From Polynucleobacter sp. TSB-Sco08W16 (GTDB lineage Bacteria; Pseudomonadota; Gammaproteobacteria; Burkholderiales; Burkholderiaceae): DNA of 64,000 nt. Position 1 is the stretch's first letter. Each line of letters opens with the position of its first letter. A program made the translations under genes and the position numbers. Under the pieces are notes generated by a model, which saw only the letters and a program-made list of their open reading frames with translations, made no database searches and was not told the origin of the DNA. Positions 51,604 to 60,297 of the stretch are shown here, piece after piece. The stretch spans positions 310,001 through 374,000 of the forward strand of contig NZ_CP061291.1 in the NCBI RefSeq assembly GCF_018687455.1, in the 5' to 3' direction.

Positions 51604-52200
51604 ATGATGTTTCTGAAAAGCGCCGTATTTCTACTCTCTCTAATTCCTTTGGGGCGCTTGGTATGGCTTGGGTATGAGGATGGATTGGGCGCTAATCCTA
51701 TAGAATTCATTACCCGCTCAACTGGTACATGGGCTTTAGTATTTCTATGCTGCACGCTGACCATGACGCCATTGCGTCTTGTTACCGGCTCAGTTATCTG
51801 GATTAAGCTGCGTCGCATGCTTGGGCTATTCTGTTTTTTCTATGCCAGCATCCATTTCAGTATTTGGCTTTTCTTAGACCAGAGTCTTGATCTGCAAGCG
51901 ATGTTGCACGATGTGATCAAAAGGCCATTCATTACGATGGGCTTTGTAAGTTTGGTGTTATTGATTCCATTGGCACTCACATCAAATCGATGGTCTGTGA
52001 GGCAGCTAGGAAAACGCTGGACCTTGTTGCATAAACTCATTTACATCATTACGATCACTGCTATTGCTCATTATTGGTGGCACAAGGCTGGTAAGAATGA
52101 CTTACAAACGGTATCGATCTATGCTGGAGTGGTGCTAGTGCTTTTAGTTTTCAGACTACCATTGGTCAGTCAGTATTTTCGTCAACAACTAAAGAGCTAA
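51604..52200 (+). CDS. msrQ: heme-binding membrane subunit MsrQ (YedZ)
   Basis: Quinol- or flavin-linked b-type cytochrome of 198 residues and about six helices, which feeds electrons to MsrP. The ferric-reductase-like helices show FYASIHFSIWL with heme His near residue 82 and WTLLHKLIYIITITAIAHYWW with two His near residues 147 and 159. The partner msrP lies 8 kb upstream, separated by lipocalin, MBL, SDR, RsuA and IorAB genes. ATG at 51604 or 51607. Confidence 0.88.
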   Translation: MMFLKSAVFLLSLIPLGRLVWLGYEDGLGANPIEFITRSTGTWALVFLCCTLTMTPLRLVTGSVIWIKLRRMLGLFCFFYASIHFSIWLFLDQSLDLQAMLHDVIKRPFITMGFVSLVLLIPLALTSNRWSVRQLGKRWTLLHKLIYIITITAIAHYWWHKAGKNDLQTVSIYAGVVLVLLVFRLPLVSQYFRQQLKS

Positions 52201-52524
52201 ATGAACCTTATTCGTATGAAGTTGACTATTTTGCTCTTGATCCTATGTTCTTCAGTAATGGCTCAAACCCAGTCCAATCAAGGGGTTCAGACCTTTTCGC
52301 CATATACTTCTGAGCAATTAAAGGCATTTAATGATCAGAAGATTTCTCCGGCTGAAGGCCCTTTTGGTCCAGTGGATCCAAATCAGCAGCAAATGAATTT
52401 ACAAAAAAGACCACCAGTCGATTCCCAATTTTTTAATGTACCTGTTGGTGAACAGGAGGCAGAGGCGATTGAGACAGAGTCTGCTGATCCTTATGAACCA
52501 ATGACCCCAGCCATTTCCTTTTAG
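52201..52524 (+). CDS. small exported protein of unknown function
   Basis: 107 residues: a signal peptide ends near residue 22 (CSSVMAQ), then a hydrophilic Gln/Pro-rich and acidic region (GPFGPVDPNQQQMNLQK). Its ATG starts one base after the msrQ stop, suggesting coupling. No family recognised. Could be a periplasmic partner or chaperone; no direct evidence. Confidence 0.6.
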   Translation: MNLIRMKLTILLLILCSSVMAQTQSNQGVQTFSPYTSEQLKAFNDQKISPAEGPFGPVDPNQQQMNLQKRPPVDSQFFNVPVGEQEAEAIETESADPYEPMTPAISF

Positions 52525-52533
52525 GCTCAGAAT

Positions 52534-53157
52534 CTATTCAGAGAAGGTGAGTTCGGGAATTGAAGAAAGGCTTAAAATAGCCATTGCCGATTCGGGTGTG
52601 GCATTTAACCATTCCTGAAATAGCTCCGGTCGTAGAGGTACGACAGTACGTTTTTCATCTTCAGATTTATGGCAACGATTCATGAGAGGGTGCTTACCTG
52701 CCTCAATAGTGAGCATTGAAAATGACACAATTAATTCCCCAGTTTCAGGTTCGGTCCAGGTATCCCAAATAGATGCAATGGCCATCGGCTCACAATTGAC
52801 TTGGGTAATCTTGGTGCGAACAGCTTTGCCAGATTCGTAACAGGGCTCATAAAACGCATCTGCCAAAGCCAGTGCATAGTGGCGCTTGGTCCATGCATGT
52901 TTGTAGGACGGCTTTTCACTGACGGTCTCTAGCCTAGCGTTGTAAGTCTTTCTACCAAAGGCCTCATCCTTAGCCCATGAGGGAATTAATCCAAAGCGGG
53001 CAGGGCCAAGCGCAGTGCGTTGTGTATTGTGACTTTTTAAAACAATTGGGCCTGGGTAGGTAGGAAATACGTCCTGTGCGCTAGTTACAGGCAGATCAAG
53101 ATCAAAGTGGGTCTTGACCCAATCGGTATTAGTGGTTGTAAGGTATTGAACACACAT
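52534..53157 (-). CDS. SOS response-associated peptidase (SRAP/YedK-HMCES family)
   Basis: DNA-protein crosslink sensor of 207 residues. Cys2 (MCVQYL) is the residue that links to abasic sites in single-stranded DNA in HMCES and YedK. The NARLETVSEKPSY block near residue 74 and the FYEP segment near residue 103 are family features; the last conserved stretch is changed: H-P-L-M-N-R rather than H-x-R-M-P. Monocistronic. Protects replication at abasic sites, if active. Confidence 0.8.
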   Translation of the reverse strand: MCVQYLTTTNTDWVKTHFDLDLPVTSAQDVFPTYPGPIVLKSHNTQRTALGPARFGLIPSWAKDEAFGRKTYNARLETVSEKPSYKHAWTKRHYALALADAFYEPCYESGKAVRTKITQVNCEPMAIASIWDTWTEPETGELIVSFSMLTIEAGKHPLMNRCHKSEDEKRTVVPLRPELFQEWLNATPESAMAILSLSSIPELTFSE

Positions 53158-53221
53158 AAGGCCATTTTACTGTGATGGCTACTGGTAGTATTGAGGTTCT
53201 CATATAGAAAGATCAACCTGA

Positions 53222-54061
53222 ATGAAATTTTTTAGCCTTCAATTTAAGCCCCTGGCTATGCAATTTATTGCTGCTAGTTTTTTGACTGCTGCTGCTTGCG
53301 GATCTGCCAATGCTCAGCAAAGCGGTTTACCCGTAAATGCTGCTGCCTCCGTTAATGGCACCATCATCACCAACGACATGGTTGAGCAAGGTATTCGTGC
53401 GGCACTTTCACAAGGGCAAAAAGATTCTCCCGAGTTACGTAAAGCCGTACTAGAAAAATTCATCGAAGTATTGCTCTTATCGCAACAAGCGGAAAAAGAT
53501 GGTTTAGCAAATTCTGACAAGGCAAATACGCAATTGATGATGATTCGTCAAAACTATTTAGCTGACCTAGAGCTTTCTAATTTCATGACGAAAAATCCTA
53601 TTACCGATGCCGATGTGCAGGCGGAGTACAACAAACAAGTTTCTTCCCTTGGACCGCAAGGCATGATTGTGGAATACAAGATTAGCGATATCGCTGTTGC
53701 TACTGAGGCAGATGCGCAAGCGGCATTAAATAGAATTAAAAAAGGCGAGCCCTTTGATAAAGTTGCTAAAAGCGTTTCATTGGCCCCCAATAAGGCTCAA
53801 GGCGGTGCTGCAGGATGGGTTCAGGCAGGTCAAGTGCCACCCCAGATTTCAGCTGCTTTAGTGAATCTTGCCAAAGGCCAAACTTCATCCCCAATCGATC
53901 TTCAGCAGGGCTGGTATTTGCTCAAAGTAGAAGATAAAAAATCTAGCAAGCCGCCTACCTTTGAGCAAGCTAAGCAAGCTGTGCGTGCTGGACTAATCCA
54001 GAAGAAGCAGTTTGAATTTGTGTCCCAAATTGCAAAGAACTCAAAGATTATCGTTCAGTAA
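53222..54061 (+). CDS. periplasmic PpiC/SurA-type peptidyl-prolyl isomerase
   Basis: Parvulin of 279 residues with a signal peptide ending near residue 31 (CGSANAQ), an N-terminal helical SurA-like region and a parvulin domain near residues 140-235 (QGMIVEYKISDIAVATEADAQ; GGAAGWVQAGQVPPQISAAL). Folding helper for envelope proteins. It ends 40 bases before a shared terminator and is convergent with folA. Confidence 0.85.
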   Translation: MKFFSLQFKPLAMQFIAASFLTAAACGSANAQQSGLPVNAAASVNGTIITNDMVEQGIRAALSQGQKDSPELRKAVLEKFIEVLLLSQQAEKDGLANSDKANTQLMMIRQNYLADLELSNFMTKNPITDADVQAEYNKQVSSLGPQGMIVEYKISDIAVATEADAQAALNRIKKGEPFDKVAKSVSLAPNKAQGGAAGWVQAGQVPPQISAALVNLAKGQTSSPIDLQQGWYLLKVEDKKSSKPPTFEQAKQAVRAGLIQKKQFEFVSQIAKNSKIIVQ

Positions 54062-54101
54062 TCGAGGCATTAAGACTCGGCGTTTTGTTGCTTCCCCAAA
54101 T

Positions 54102-54127
54102 AAAAAGGACTCCTAGGAGTCCTTTTT
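54102..54127. terminator. 26-bp perfect palindromic bidirectional terminator
   Basis: AAAAAGGACTCC, then TA, then the exact inverse, so the whole 26 bases is self-complementary. It closes the parvulin gene and, on the minus strand, overlaps the last two bases of the folA stop codon. Confidence 0.88.
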
Positions 54128-54614
54128 ATTTACGCTCAAGTGTGACAAAGTGAAAGTCGATGCCATTTTCAGACCCAGGAGTCCGCTCCACTTCTTTCCA
54201 ATCTGATTCCTTGGGCACCTCAAAGAAGGTGTCGCCACCATCAACATCCATCTCGATTTCAGTGATAAAGAGTTTGTCAGCTCTATCAAAGGCTTGCTTA
54301 AATAGTTGCTCGCCACCAATCACAAACACTCGAGGGGCTTCACTTAAGCGATTGAGTGCCTCATCAAGAGAGCTAGCAAGTTCTGCGCCTGCAAGCTCAT
54401 AGCTAGCGTTTCGGCTAACAACGATATTGCGACGACCAGGAAGTGGGCGACCAATCGATTCCCATGTCTTGCGACCCATAATGACCGGGTAGCCCATGGT
54501 GACGCGCTTAAAGAACTGTAAGTCTGCCGAGATCTTCCAAGGCATTTGATTGTCTCGACCAATAACGTAATTGCGCGAGCGCGCAACGATCATCGAGATA
54601 GCAGGTTGTGTCAT
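54126..54614 (-). CDS. folA: dihydrofolate reductase
   Basis: NADPH-dependent reductase of 162 residues supplying tetrahydrofolate. N-terminal ISMIVARSRNYVIGRDNQMPWKI, then MGRKTWESIGRPLPGRRNIVVSR near residues 46-68, and the C-terminal VIGGEQLFKQA. Downstream of thyA on the same strand by 14 bases, the common thyA-folA operon for thymidylate synthesis. Confidence 0.95.
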   Translation of the reverse strand: MTQPAISMIVARSRNYVIGRDNQMPWKISADLQFFKRVTMGYPVIMGRKTWESIGRPLPGRRNIVVSRNASYELAGAELASSLDEALNRLSEAPRVFVIGGEQLFKQAFDRADKLFITEIEMDVDGGDTFFEVPKESDWKEVERTPGSENGIDFHFVTLERK

Positions 54615-54628
54615 GTCTAGAGAATTTC

Positions 54629-55423
54629 TTAAATAGCTACCGGAGCTTTAATGTGGGGATGGGATTCGTAGCCCACGATTTCAAAGTCTTCAAATTCATA
54701 ATCAAAAATAGATTCGGGTTTGCGCAAAATATTGAGCTTGGGCAGTGGGAAGAACTCTCTAGAGAGCTGGAGATCAACTTGCTCTAGGTGATTGCTATAC
54801 AAATGACAGTCACCACCAGTCCAAATAAAGTCACCCACTTCTAAATTACATTGTTGCGCCATCATATGAGTCAATAAGGCATAGCTGGCAATATTAAATG
54901 GCACCCCTAAGAAAATATCAGCGCTACGTTGATAGAGCTGGCAAGACAATTTGCCATCGGCAACATAAAACTGGAAGAAGGCATGACAAGGCGCTAAAGC
55001 CATGCGCGGAATATCGGCTACGTTCCATGCGGAAACGATAATGCGACGTGAGTCCGGATTCTTTTTAATGGTTTCTACAACTTCACTTATCTGATCAATG
55101 TGCTGACCGTTAGGTGCCGGCCATGAGCGCCATTGGTATCCATAAATTGGACCTAAATCACCATCGGGAGCAGCCCATTCATTCCAAATGGAAACGCCAC
55201 GATCTTTGAGCCAATTGTTATCGGTACTGCCTTTGAGGAACCATAGCAATTCATAGATGATGGACTTGAGGTGCAGCTTTTTAGTGGTGACCATCGGAAA
55301 GCCATCCGCCAAGTTAAAGCGCATCTGGTGCCCAAACACGGAGATCGTGCCAGTTCCTGTCCTATCGGACTTTTGAACGCCTTTTGCAAGGACTTCTTTC
55401 ATGAGATCGTGATATTGGCGCAT
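54629..55423 (-). CDS. thyA: thymidylate synthase
   Basis: 264-residue dUMP methylase using methylene-tetrahydrofolate, the standard length. Arg loop SDRTGTGT near residue 20, the catalytic Cys in ALAPCHAFFQFYV near residue 146, and the C-terminal GYESHPHIKAPVAI are intact. Cotranscribed with folA, which regenerates the folate it oxidises. Confidence 0.97.
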   Translation of the reverse strand: MRQYHDLMKEVLAKGVQKSDRTGTGTISVFGHQMRFNLADGFPMVTTKKLHLKSIIYELLWFLKGSTDNNWLKDRGVSIWNEWAAPDGDLGPIYGYQWRSWPAPNGQHIDQISEVVETIKKNPDSRRIIVSAWNVADIPRMALAPCHAFFQFYVADGKLSCQLYQRSADIFLGVPFNIASYALLTHMMAQQCNLEVGDFIWTGGDCHLYSNHLEQVDLQLSREFFPLPKLNILRKPESIFDYEFEDFEIVGYESHPHIKAPVAI

Positions 55424-55464
55424 AGAAAATTGGCTAAAAGTAAATGAACTTCTGTAAGGATAAC

Positions 55465-56511
55465 TTACTCCGGTGAGGCTGGCTTTACCCCAAGCGCTTG
55501 ATGAAGCTTGGGGGAGGTGGTGGTGTACTGCAATTGAATTTGCTTCTCTGGATTGAGGTATGCAGCAGCAGCAAAGGCAGCCAAAGCCGCCTCATGAAAG
55601 CCAGACAAAATGAGCTTCTTTTTGCCTGGGTAGGCATTAATATCACCTACGGCATAAATCCCTGGAATGCTAGTCTGAAATTTTTCGGTATCGACCACAA
55701 TTTGCTTGCGATCAATATCTAAACCCCAATTGGTAATCGGACCTAATTTAGGTGAAAGTCCAAAGAAGATCAAAAGATCATCTAGCGGTAATAGATTGGT
55801 ATTGCCATCAATATCGCTTATAAGGATTTCAGATAAACGATCATCTTTACTTTCGTAGCCAGTAATTTGTCCGATCACTAGCTGAATTTTTCCAGCCGCG
55901 CAAAGTTCTCGCATCTTGGTGATTGATTGCGGCGCTGCTTTAAAGTCATCGCGGCGATGAATCAAGGTAACGCTAGCTGCTTTGTCTGCAAAATATAGAG
56001 TCCAATCGAGCGCAGAATCTCCGCCACCACAAATGACAATACGCTTTCCAGAAAATTGCTCTGGATGTTTGATGTGATAGAACACTTGTTTATCTACAAA
56101 GGCTTCAATGCTCTCTAAATTGAGTAAGCGGGGCTGAAAGGCGCCAACGCCAGCTGCAATAAATACTGTTTGAGCTAGAAAATGTAGATCTTGTGAGGTG
56201 CTGATTAGAAAGCGCCCATCGGCTTGCTGCTCAAGCCCTGTGACCTCTTGCCCTAAATGAAATTGCGGGCTAAATGGTGCAATTTGCTTGAGGAGATTAT
56301 TGGTTAGCTCACGCCCAGTACAGACTGGAATCGCTGGAATGTCGTAGATCGGCTTGTCGGGGTATAACTCAATACATTGACCACCTGCTTCAGGCAGCGA
56401 ATCAATGACATGTGCTTTGATATCTAAAAGACCCAGCTCAAATACTTGGAATAGACCCACTGGGCCGGCGCCAATGATGACTGCGTCGGCTAGTGTGGGT
56501 GAGTGCAACAC
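55465..56511 (-). CDS. ferredoxin/flavodoxin-NADP+ reductase (thioredoxin-reductase-like type)
   Basis: FAD/NADPH oxidoreductase of 348 residues. FAD motif VIIGAGPVGLFQVFELG near residue 11, EAGGQCIELYPDKPIYDIP near residue 41, NADPH motif VICGGGDSALDW near residue 157 and the final AVGDINAYPGKKKLILSGFHEAALAA. There is no redox-active Cys pair, as in the TrxR-like FNRs. The ferredoxin gene is 43 bases upstream on the same strand, so it most likely reduces or is reduced by that ferredoxin. Confidence 0.88.
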   Translation of the reverse strand: MLHSPTLADAVIIGAGPVGLFQVFELGLLDIKAHVIDSLPEAGGQCIELYPDKPIYDIPAIPVCTGRELTNNLLKQIAPFSPQFHLGQEVTGLEQQADGRFLISTSQDLHFLAQTVFIAAGVGAFQPRLLNLESIEAFVDKQVFYHIKHPEQFSGKRIVICGGGDSALDWTLYFADKAASVTLIHRRDDFKAAPQSITKMRELCAAGKIQLVIGQITGYESKDDRLSEILISDIDGNTNLLPLDDLLIFFGLSPKLGPITNWGLDIDRKQIVVDTEKFQTSIPGIYAVGDINAYPGKKKLILSGFHEAALAAFAAAAYLNPEKQIQLQYTTTSPKLHQALGVKPASPE

Positions 56512-56554
56512 AAATGCTCTTTAGTAGTGTTGGTCTAGATGGTGACCGAACAAA

Positions 56555-56878
56555 TTACTTTACAAGCTGATCAAGTTTGTTTTTGACATCTTTCCATTCG
56601 TCAGCATCTGGAAGTGCTGCCTTAGATTTGGTGATCGATGTCCATGAGGGAGATAACTCAGCATTGAGTTTGATGAAAGCTTGTTGATCTCCAGGTACGT
56701 CATCTTCTGCATAAATCGCATTGACTGGGCATTCTGGTACGCATACTGCGCAGTCGATGCACTCATCTGGATCGATGACCAAGAAATTAGGACCTTCGCG
56801 AAAACAATCAACTGGGCAAACATCAACGCAGTCAGTGTATTTGCAGCGGATGCAGGATTCGGTAACAACGTAAGTCAT
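56555..56878 (-). CDS. fdxA: 7Fe ferredoxin FdxA
   Basis: 107-residue ferredoxin with [3Fe-4S] and [4Fe-4S] sites: CIRCKYTDCVDVCPVDCF in the first and CIDCAVCVPECP in the second. Start is ATG 56878 (MTYVVTES), the universal FdxA start; an upstream in-frame ATG would add 18 residues. It sits upstream of the NADP reductase gene and is its probable partner. Confidence 0.93.
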   Translation of the reverse strand: MTYVVTESCIRCKYTDCVDVCPVDCFREGPNFLVIDPDECIDCAVCVPECPVNAIYAEDDVPGDQQAFIKLNAELSPSWTSITKSKAALPDADEWKDVKNKLDQLVK

Positions 56879-56976
56879 GATGTTTAATCTAAAGAACCCC
56901 AAATTTGGGGTTGCTAAGTTATAAAAGTTCAATTTTAGCTGAAATAGCTCGATTTACTTGAGGTAAAGTTCCCCCT

Positions 56977-57990
56977 ATGAATATCCAGACAAATACCCAA
57001 ACTCAGGGCCAAAAGCCCAAAATCTTCGTCGCTAGAGCCATTTTTCCTGAGGCCTTGGCCAAATTGGAGCAATCCTTTGAGGTTCACTCAAACCAGGAGG
57101 ATGAAATCTTTACTCCTGAGCAATTGCAAAAGGCTCTCTCTGGAGTTGCTGGAGCCCTAGTAACTGGTAGCGAACGAATTGATAGCGCTGCCTTGGCCAA
57201 TGCGAAAGATCTAAAAATTGTCGCCAATATTTCGGTGGGCTATAACAACTTTGATGTGCCAGCGATTACAGCTGCTGGTGTGATGGCTAGCAATACACCA
57301 GATGTTCTTACTGACACCACTGCTGATTTTGGATTTGCATTGCTCATGGCTACTGCAAGGCGTATTACTGAGTCAGAGCATTGGGTAAGAAATGGTCTTT
57401 GGGATAAGTGGTCGATTGTGAACAATCCTCTTGGGATGGATTTACATCACAGTACTATCGGCATTATTGGTATGGGTCGAATTGGTCAAGGCATTGCGAA
57501 GCGTGCGCTTGGTTTTGGTATGAACGTCATTTATCACAATCGCAGTCGCCTATCAGAGGCTGATGAACAATCGTGTGGTGCAAGCTATGTCTCAAAAGAA
57601 GAGTTGTTACGTACTGCTGATCATGTTGTACTCGTCTTACCCTATAGTGCTGAGAGCCACCATACCATTGGTGCAAAAGAAATTGCTTTGATGAAACCCT
57701 CTGCAACCCTTGTCAATATTGCGCGCGGTGGGATTGTGGATGATCTTGCCTTAGCTCAAGCACTTAAAGAGAAGAGAATTTTTGCTGCCGGATTGGATGT
57801 CTTTGAAGGCGAGCCCAAGGTTAATCCGGAGTTGCTTAAATTGAGTAATGTGGTGCTAGCCCCACATATTGCTAGCGCAACTGAAAAGACTCGCAGGGCT
57901 ATGGTGGACTTGGCAATTGCTAATTTAAGAGCAGCACTCGATGGTAAGAAACCACCAAGTCTGATTAATGTAGAAGTATTTAAGCCTTAG
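56977..57990 (+). CDS. 2-hydroxyacid dehydrogenase (D-glycerate/glyoxylate reductase-like)
   Basis: NAD(P)-dependent D-isomer-specific dehydrogenase of 337 residues. Coenzyme motif GMGRIGQGIAKRA near residue 165, catalytic Arg in NIARGGIVDD and the His in APHIASATEKTR near residue 290. Most like glyoxylate/hydroxypyruvate reductases. Diverges from fdxA. Ends with a terminator about 30 bases after the stop. Confidence 0.88.
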   Translation: MNIQTNTQTQGQKPKIFVARAIFPEALAKLEQSFEVHSNQEDEIFTPEQLQKALSGVAGALVTGSERIDSAALANAKDLKIVANISVGYNNFDVPAITAAGVMASNTPDVLTDTTADFGFALLMATARRITESEHWVRNGLWDKWSIVNNPLGMDLHHSTIGIIGMGRIGQGIAKRALGFGMNVIYHNRSRLSEADEQSCGASYVSKEELLRTADHVVLVLPYSAESHHTIGAKEIALMKPSATLVNIARGGIVDDLALAQALKEKRIFAAGLDVFEGEPKVNPELLKLSNVVLAPHIASATEKTRRAMVDLAIANLRAALDGKKPPSLINVEVFKP

Positions 57991-58020
57991 ATCTTGATGT
58001 AAGGCATATCTGCAGGAATT

Positions 58021-58048
58021 AAAAAAGCCGAGAATTTCTCGGCTTTTT
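58021..58048. terminator. Rho-independent terminator
   Basis: AAAAAGCCGAGAA and TTCTCGGCTTTTT form a 13-bp stem with a one-base centre. Usable on both strands; it lies between the 2-hydroxyacid dehydrogenase and the minus-strand moe operon, whose last gene ends at 58076. Confidence 0.88.
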
Positions 58049-58075
58049 ATTTCAACTACAGCATGAAGTATTAAC

Positions 58076-58369
58076 TTATTCGGCGTCAATTTCTTCTGGA
58101 AGCTCACGCAGTGCTAATTCAATTCCACCAAATTTTTCTGCCACCCAGTTATACACTTTGCAGGCGATCCAAAGTAAGCCAAAGCCTAGCAGTGCGTTCA
58201 GAATCAGAGCGGATAGGACGGTAAATCCTGGAATAGCACCATCTCGAATAAAGGCTACAAATAAAGCCAACAAAACGATGGGTACAGAAAAACACAAGTA
58301 GACCAAGACTAAGGTTTTAGCTGTATGGGTTGGGTCTAGAAAGACGAGTTCTTTTTTGGTAAGTTTCAT
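58076..58369 (-). CDS. small two-helix membrane protein of unknown function
   Basis: 97 residues with two hydrophobic helices (near residues 22-42 and 50-70) and an acidic C-terminus (LRELPEEIDAE). It is 12 bases downstream of moeA on the same strand and therefore probably in the moaA-mobA-moeA transcript, though no role in molybdenum cofactor synthesis is known for such a protein. No family recognised. Confidence 0.6.
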   Translation of the reverse strand: MKLTKKELVFLDPTHTAKTLVLVYLCFSVPIVLLALFVAFIRDGAIPGFTVLSALILNALLGFGLLWIACKVYNWVAEKFGGIELALRELPEEIDAE

Positions 58370-58381
58370 GATGACGCAATC

Positions 58382-59695
58382 TTAAAGCAGTCCATCAAAA
58401 AGCGCTATATCTACTAACTCGCCAGCAGCTATATTTCCTTGCTCGTGACCCAAGATAACAAAACAATTTGCTTCACTCATCGAGCGCAAAATTCCAGCTC
58501 CTTGGCTGCCGGTCAGTCTCACGCTTGGCCTGCCCTGTGAGTCGCGACCCAAAATAGCGCGCTGGAATTCTGTGCGACCGGGTTTTTTCCGAATGGCGGT
58601 TTCAGAAACAGCCTGAACTAGTGGGGGCTCAGTTTGGTTTGCTCCATTGAGCTGCAAAAGGGCGCCACGAACAAATTGATAGAAGGTCACCATAACAGCA
58701 ACAGGGTTGCCTGGTAGACCAAAGAAAAGGGTTTTGCGGGCTGGAGATTTTCCGGGAACTGGTTTTAGGATGCCAAAAGCCATAGGGCGCCCGGGACGCA
58801 TTGCAATTTTCCAGAAGCCTACATCACCTAACTCTTGCATGATTTGCTTGGTGTAATCTGCTTCGCCAACTGAAACGCCGCCAGAAGAAATCAAGACGTC
58901 TGCTTTGCTGGCTGCCTCAATAAATGCTTTCTTCAAAGATTCCGGGTCATCACGCACAATGCCGCAATCAATAATTTCTAGATCCAGTCGGTTCAGTAGA
59001 CCAGTTAGGCTATAGCGATTGCTGTCATAAATGCTACCCGCATCTAGAGATTCCCCCAGAGAGCGAAGCTCGTCACCAGAAGACAAAATAGCCACTTTGA
59101 GTTTACGTCGCACCTTGAGAGTAGCAATACCAAGTGAAGCTGCTAAACCTAAATCGGAGGGGCGCAATAATCGACCGGCAGTAATGGCCGGTTTGCCTTT
59201 TTGTAAATCTTCACCCTTCAAACGGCGGTTCTCACCGGCCTTGAGTTGATCAGATGGAAAGCGGATTGAGTCATCCTCAATGGTGGTGAGCTCTTGCGGA
59301 ATAACAGTGTCACAAGCGGTGGGCATTACTGCGCCAGTCATGACCTTCAGGCACTGTCCAGGATCGATCTTACCTTCATAGGGCTTGCCAGCAAGAGCGG
59401 TGCCGACTACATCCAAATGAATCACTGGAGTACTTAAATCTAGGCAACTCCCATGAAACGCATAACCATCCATTGCAGAGTTATCAGCAGCGGGTACATC
59501 GATTGGGGAGAGCAGATCTTCAGCTAGAACGCGATTAATCGCTTGGTCTAGAGGAACGATTTCAAGATCTTCTGGATCATTAATAGCTGAAGATTCTTGC
59601 AGAAGTTCGCTAACTAAATTTGCAATTGCTTGACGCGCCTCATCCACATGCAATGAGGAGGTTAATAAGATGGGGCTATTGGGTGAGTACTTCAT
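58382..59695 (-). CDS. moeA: molybdopterin molybdotransferase MoeA
   Basis: 437-residue enzyme that inserts molybdate into adenylylated molybdopterin. Blocks seen: VPAADNSAMDGYAFHG near residue 68, KVMTGAVMPTACDTVIPQE, ISSGGVSVGEADYTKQIM near residue 270 and FGLPGNPVAVMVTFYQFV. Its ATG overlaps the mobA stop by four bases. Third gene of the moaA-mobA-moeA operon. Confidence 0.92.
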   Translation of the reverse strand: MKYSPNSPILLTSSLHVDEARQAIANLVSELLQESSAINDPEDLEIVPLDQAINRVLAEDLLSPIDVPAADNSAMDGYAFHGSCLDLSTPVIHLDVVGTALAGKPYEGKIDPGQCLKVMTGAVMPTACDTVIPQELTTIEDDSIRFPSDQLKAGENRRLKGEDLQKGKPAITAGRLLRPSDLGLAASLGIATLKVRRKLKVAILSSGDELRSLGESLDAGSIYDSNRYSLTGLLNRLDLEIIDCGIVRDDPESLKKAFIEAASKADVLISSGGVSVGEADYTKQIMQELGDVGFWKIAMRPGRPMAFGILKPVPGKSPARKTLFFGLPGNPVAVMVTFYQFVRGALLQLNGANQTEPPLVQAVSETAIRKKPGRTEFQRAILGRDSQGRPSVRLTGSQGAGILRSMSEANCFVILGHEQGNIAAGELVDIALFDGLL

Positions 59696-60297
59696 GCTGA
59701 GAGCGCCTCTAAAGATCGCAATTCTTCCGGTGTATTGACGTTCGCAAATGCATTGTCTTCATCGAATACAACGGTGCTACTTTTTAATTCTTTAAACCAG
59801 CGATCAATCTTGAAGTCACCCTTCAACAGAAAGGCATTTAATGAATCTTGGACGTCAGTTCGCATGAGAGAGAAAACAGGTTGAGACCAAATTTTGCCAT
59901 CCGCTTCTTTGCTGGAGGCGTAAACCAACTGAAAGTCACCGCGCTCCAGTTCGCCAGCAAGCTTTAGGCCAAGATCGGTTGGTAGTAATGGTGAATCACA
60001 TGGGGTGGTTAAGAGATAAGGGGTCTTGCAAGCCTTTAAGCCCACCGCAAAGCCTGCCAATGGTCCTGAGAAGTCTGGAGTTTCATCCATCATGACGGGA
60101 TAGCCATAGGCTGCATATTTCGTAATGTTCCGATTGGCATTGATCACAATCGAGCCTACTTGAGGTTGAAGTCTGGAGATGGTTGATTCAATCAAGGGTT
60201 TTTGATGAAAGGGGATAAGACCTTTATCGATGCCGCCCATGCGTTGTGCACGACCACCTGCCAGTATTAGTCCGGTAATTTGCTCAGCTGAAATCAT
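59692..60297 (-). CDS. mobA: molybdenum cofactor guanylyltransferase MobA
   Basis: 201 residues; attaches GMP to Mo-molybdopterin to make the bis-MGD cofactor. N-terminal GLILAGGRAQRMGGIDKGLIPF nucleotide-binding loop and TPCDSPLLPTDL metal-binding Asp near residue 100. Overlaps moaA by one base and moeA by four. Bis-MGD enzymes are not seen in the window (MsrP and IorB use other forms), so other molybdoenzymes probably exist elsewhere. Confidence 0.9.
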   Translation of the reverse strand: MISAEQITGLILAGGRAQRMGGIDKGLIPFHQKPLIESTISRLQPQVGSIVINANRNITKYAAYGYPVMMDETPDFSGPLAGFAVGLKACKTPYLLTTPCDSPLLPTDLGLKLAGELERGDFQLVYASSKEADGKIWSQPVFSLMRTDVQDSLNAFLLKGDFKIDRWFKELKSSTVVFDEDNAFANVNTPEELRSLEALSA

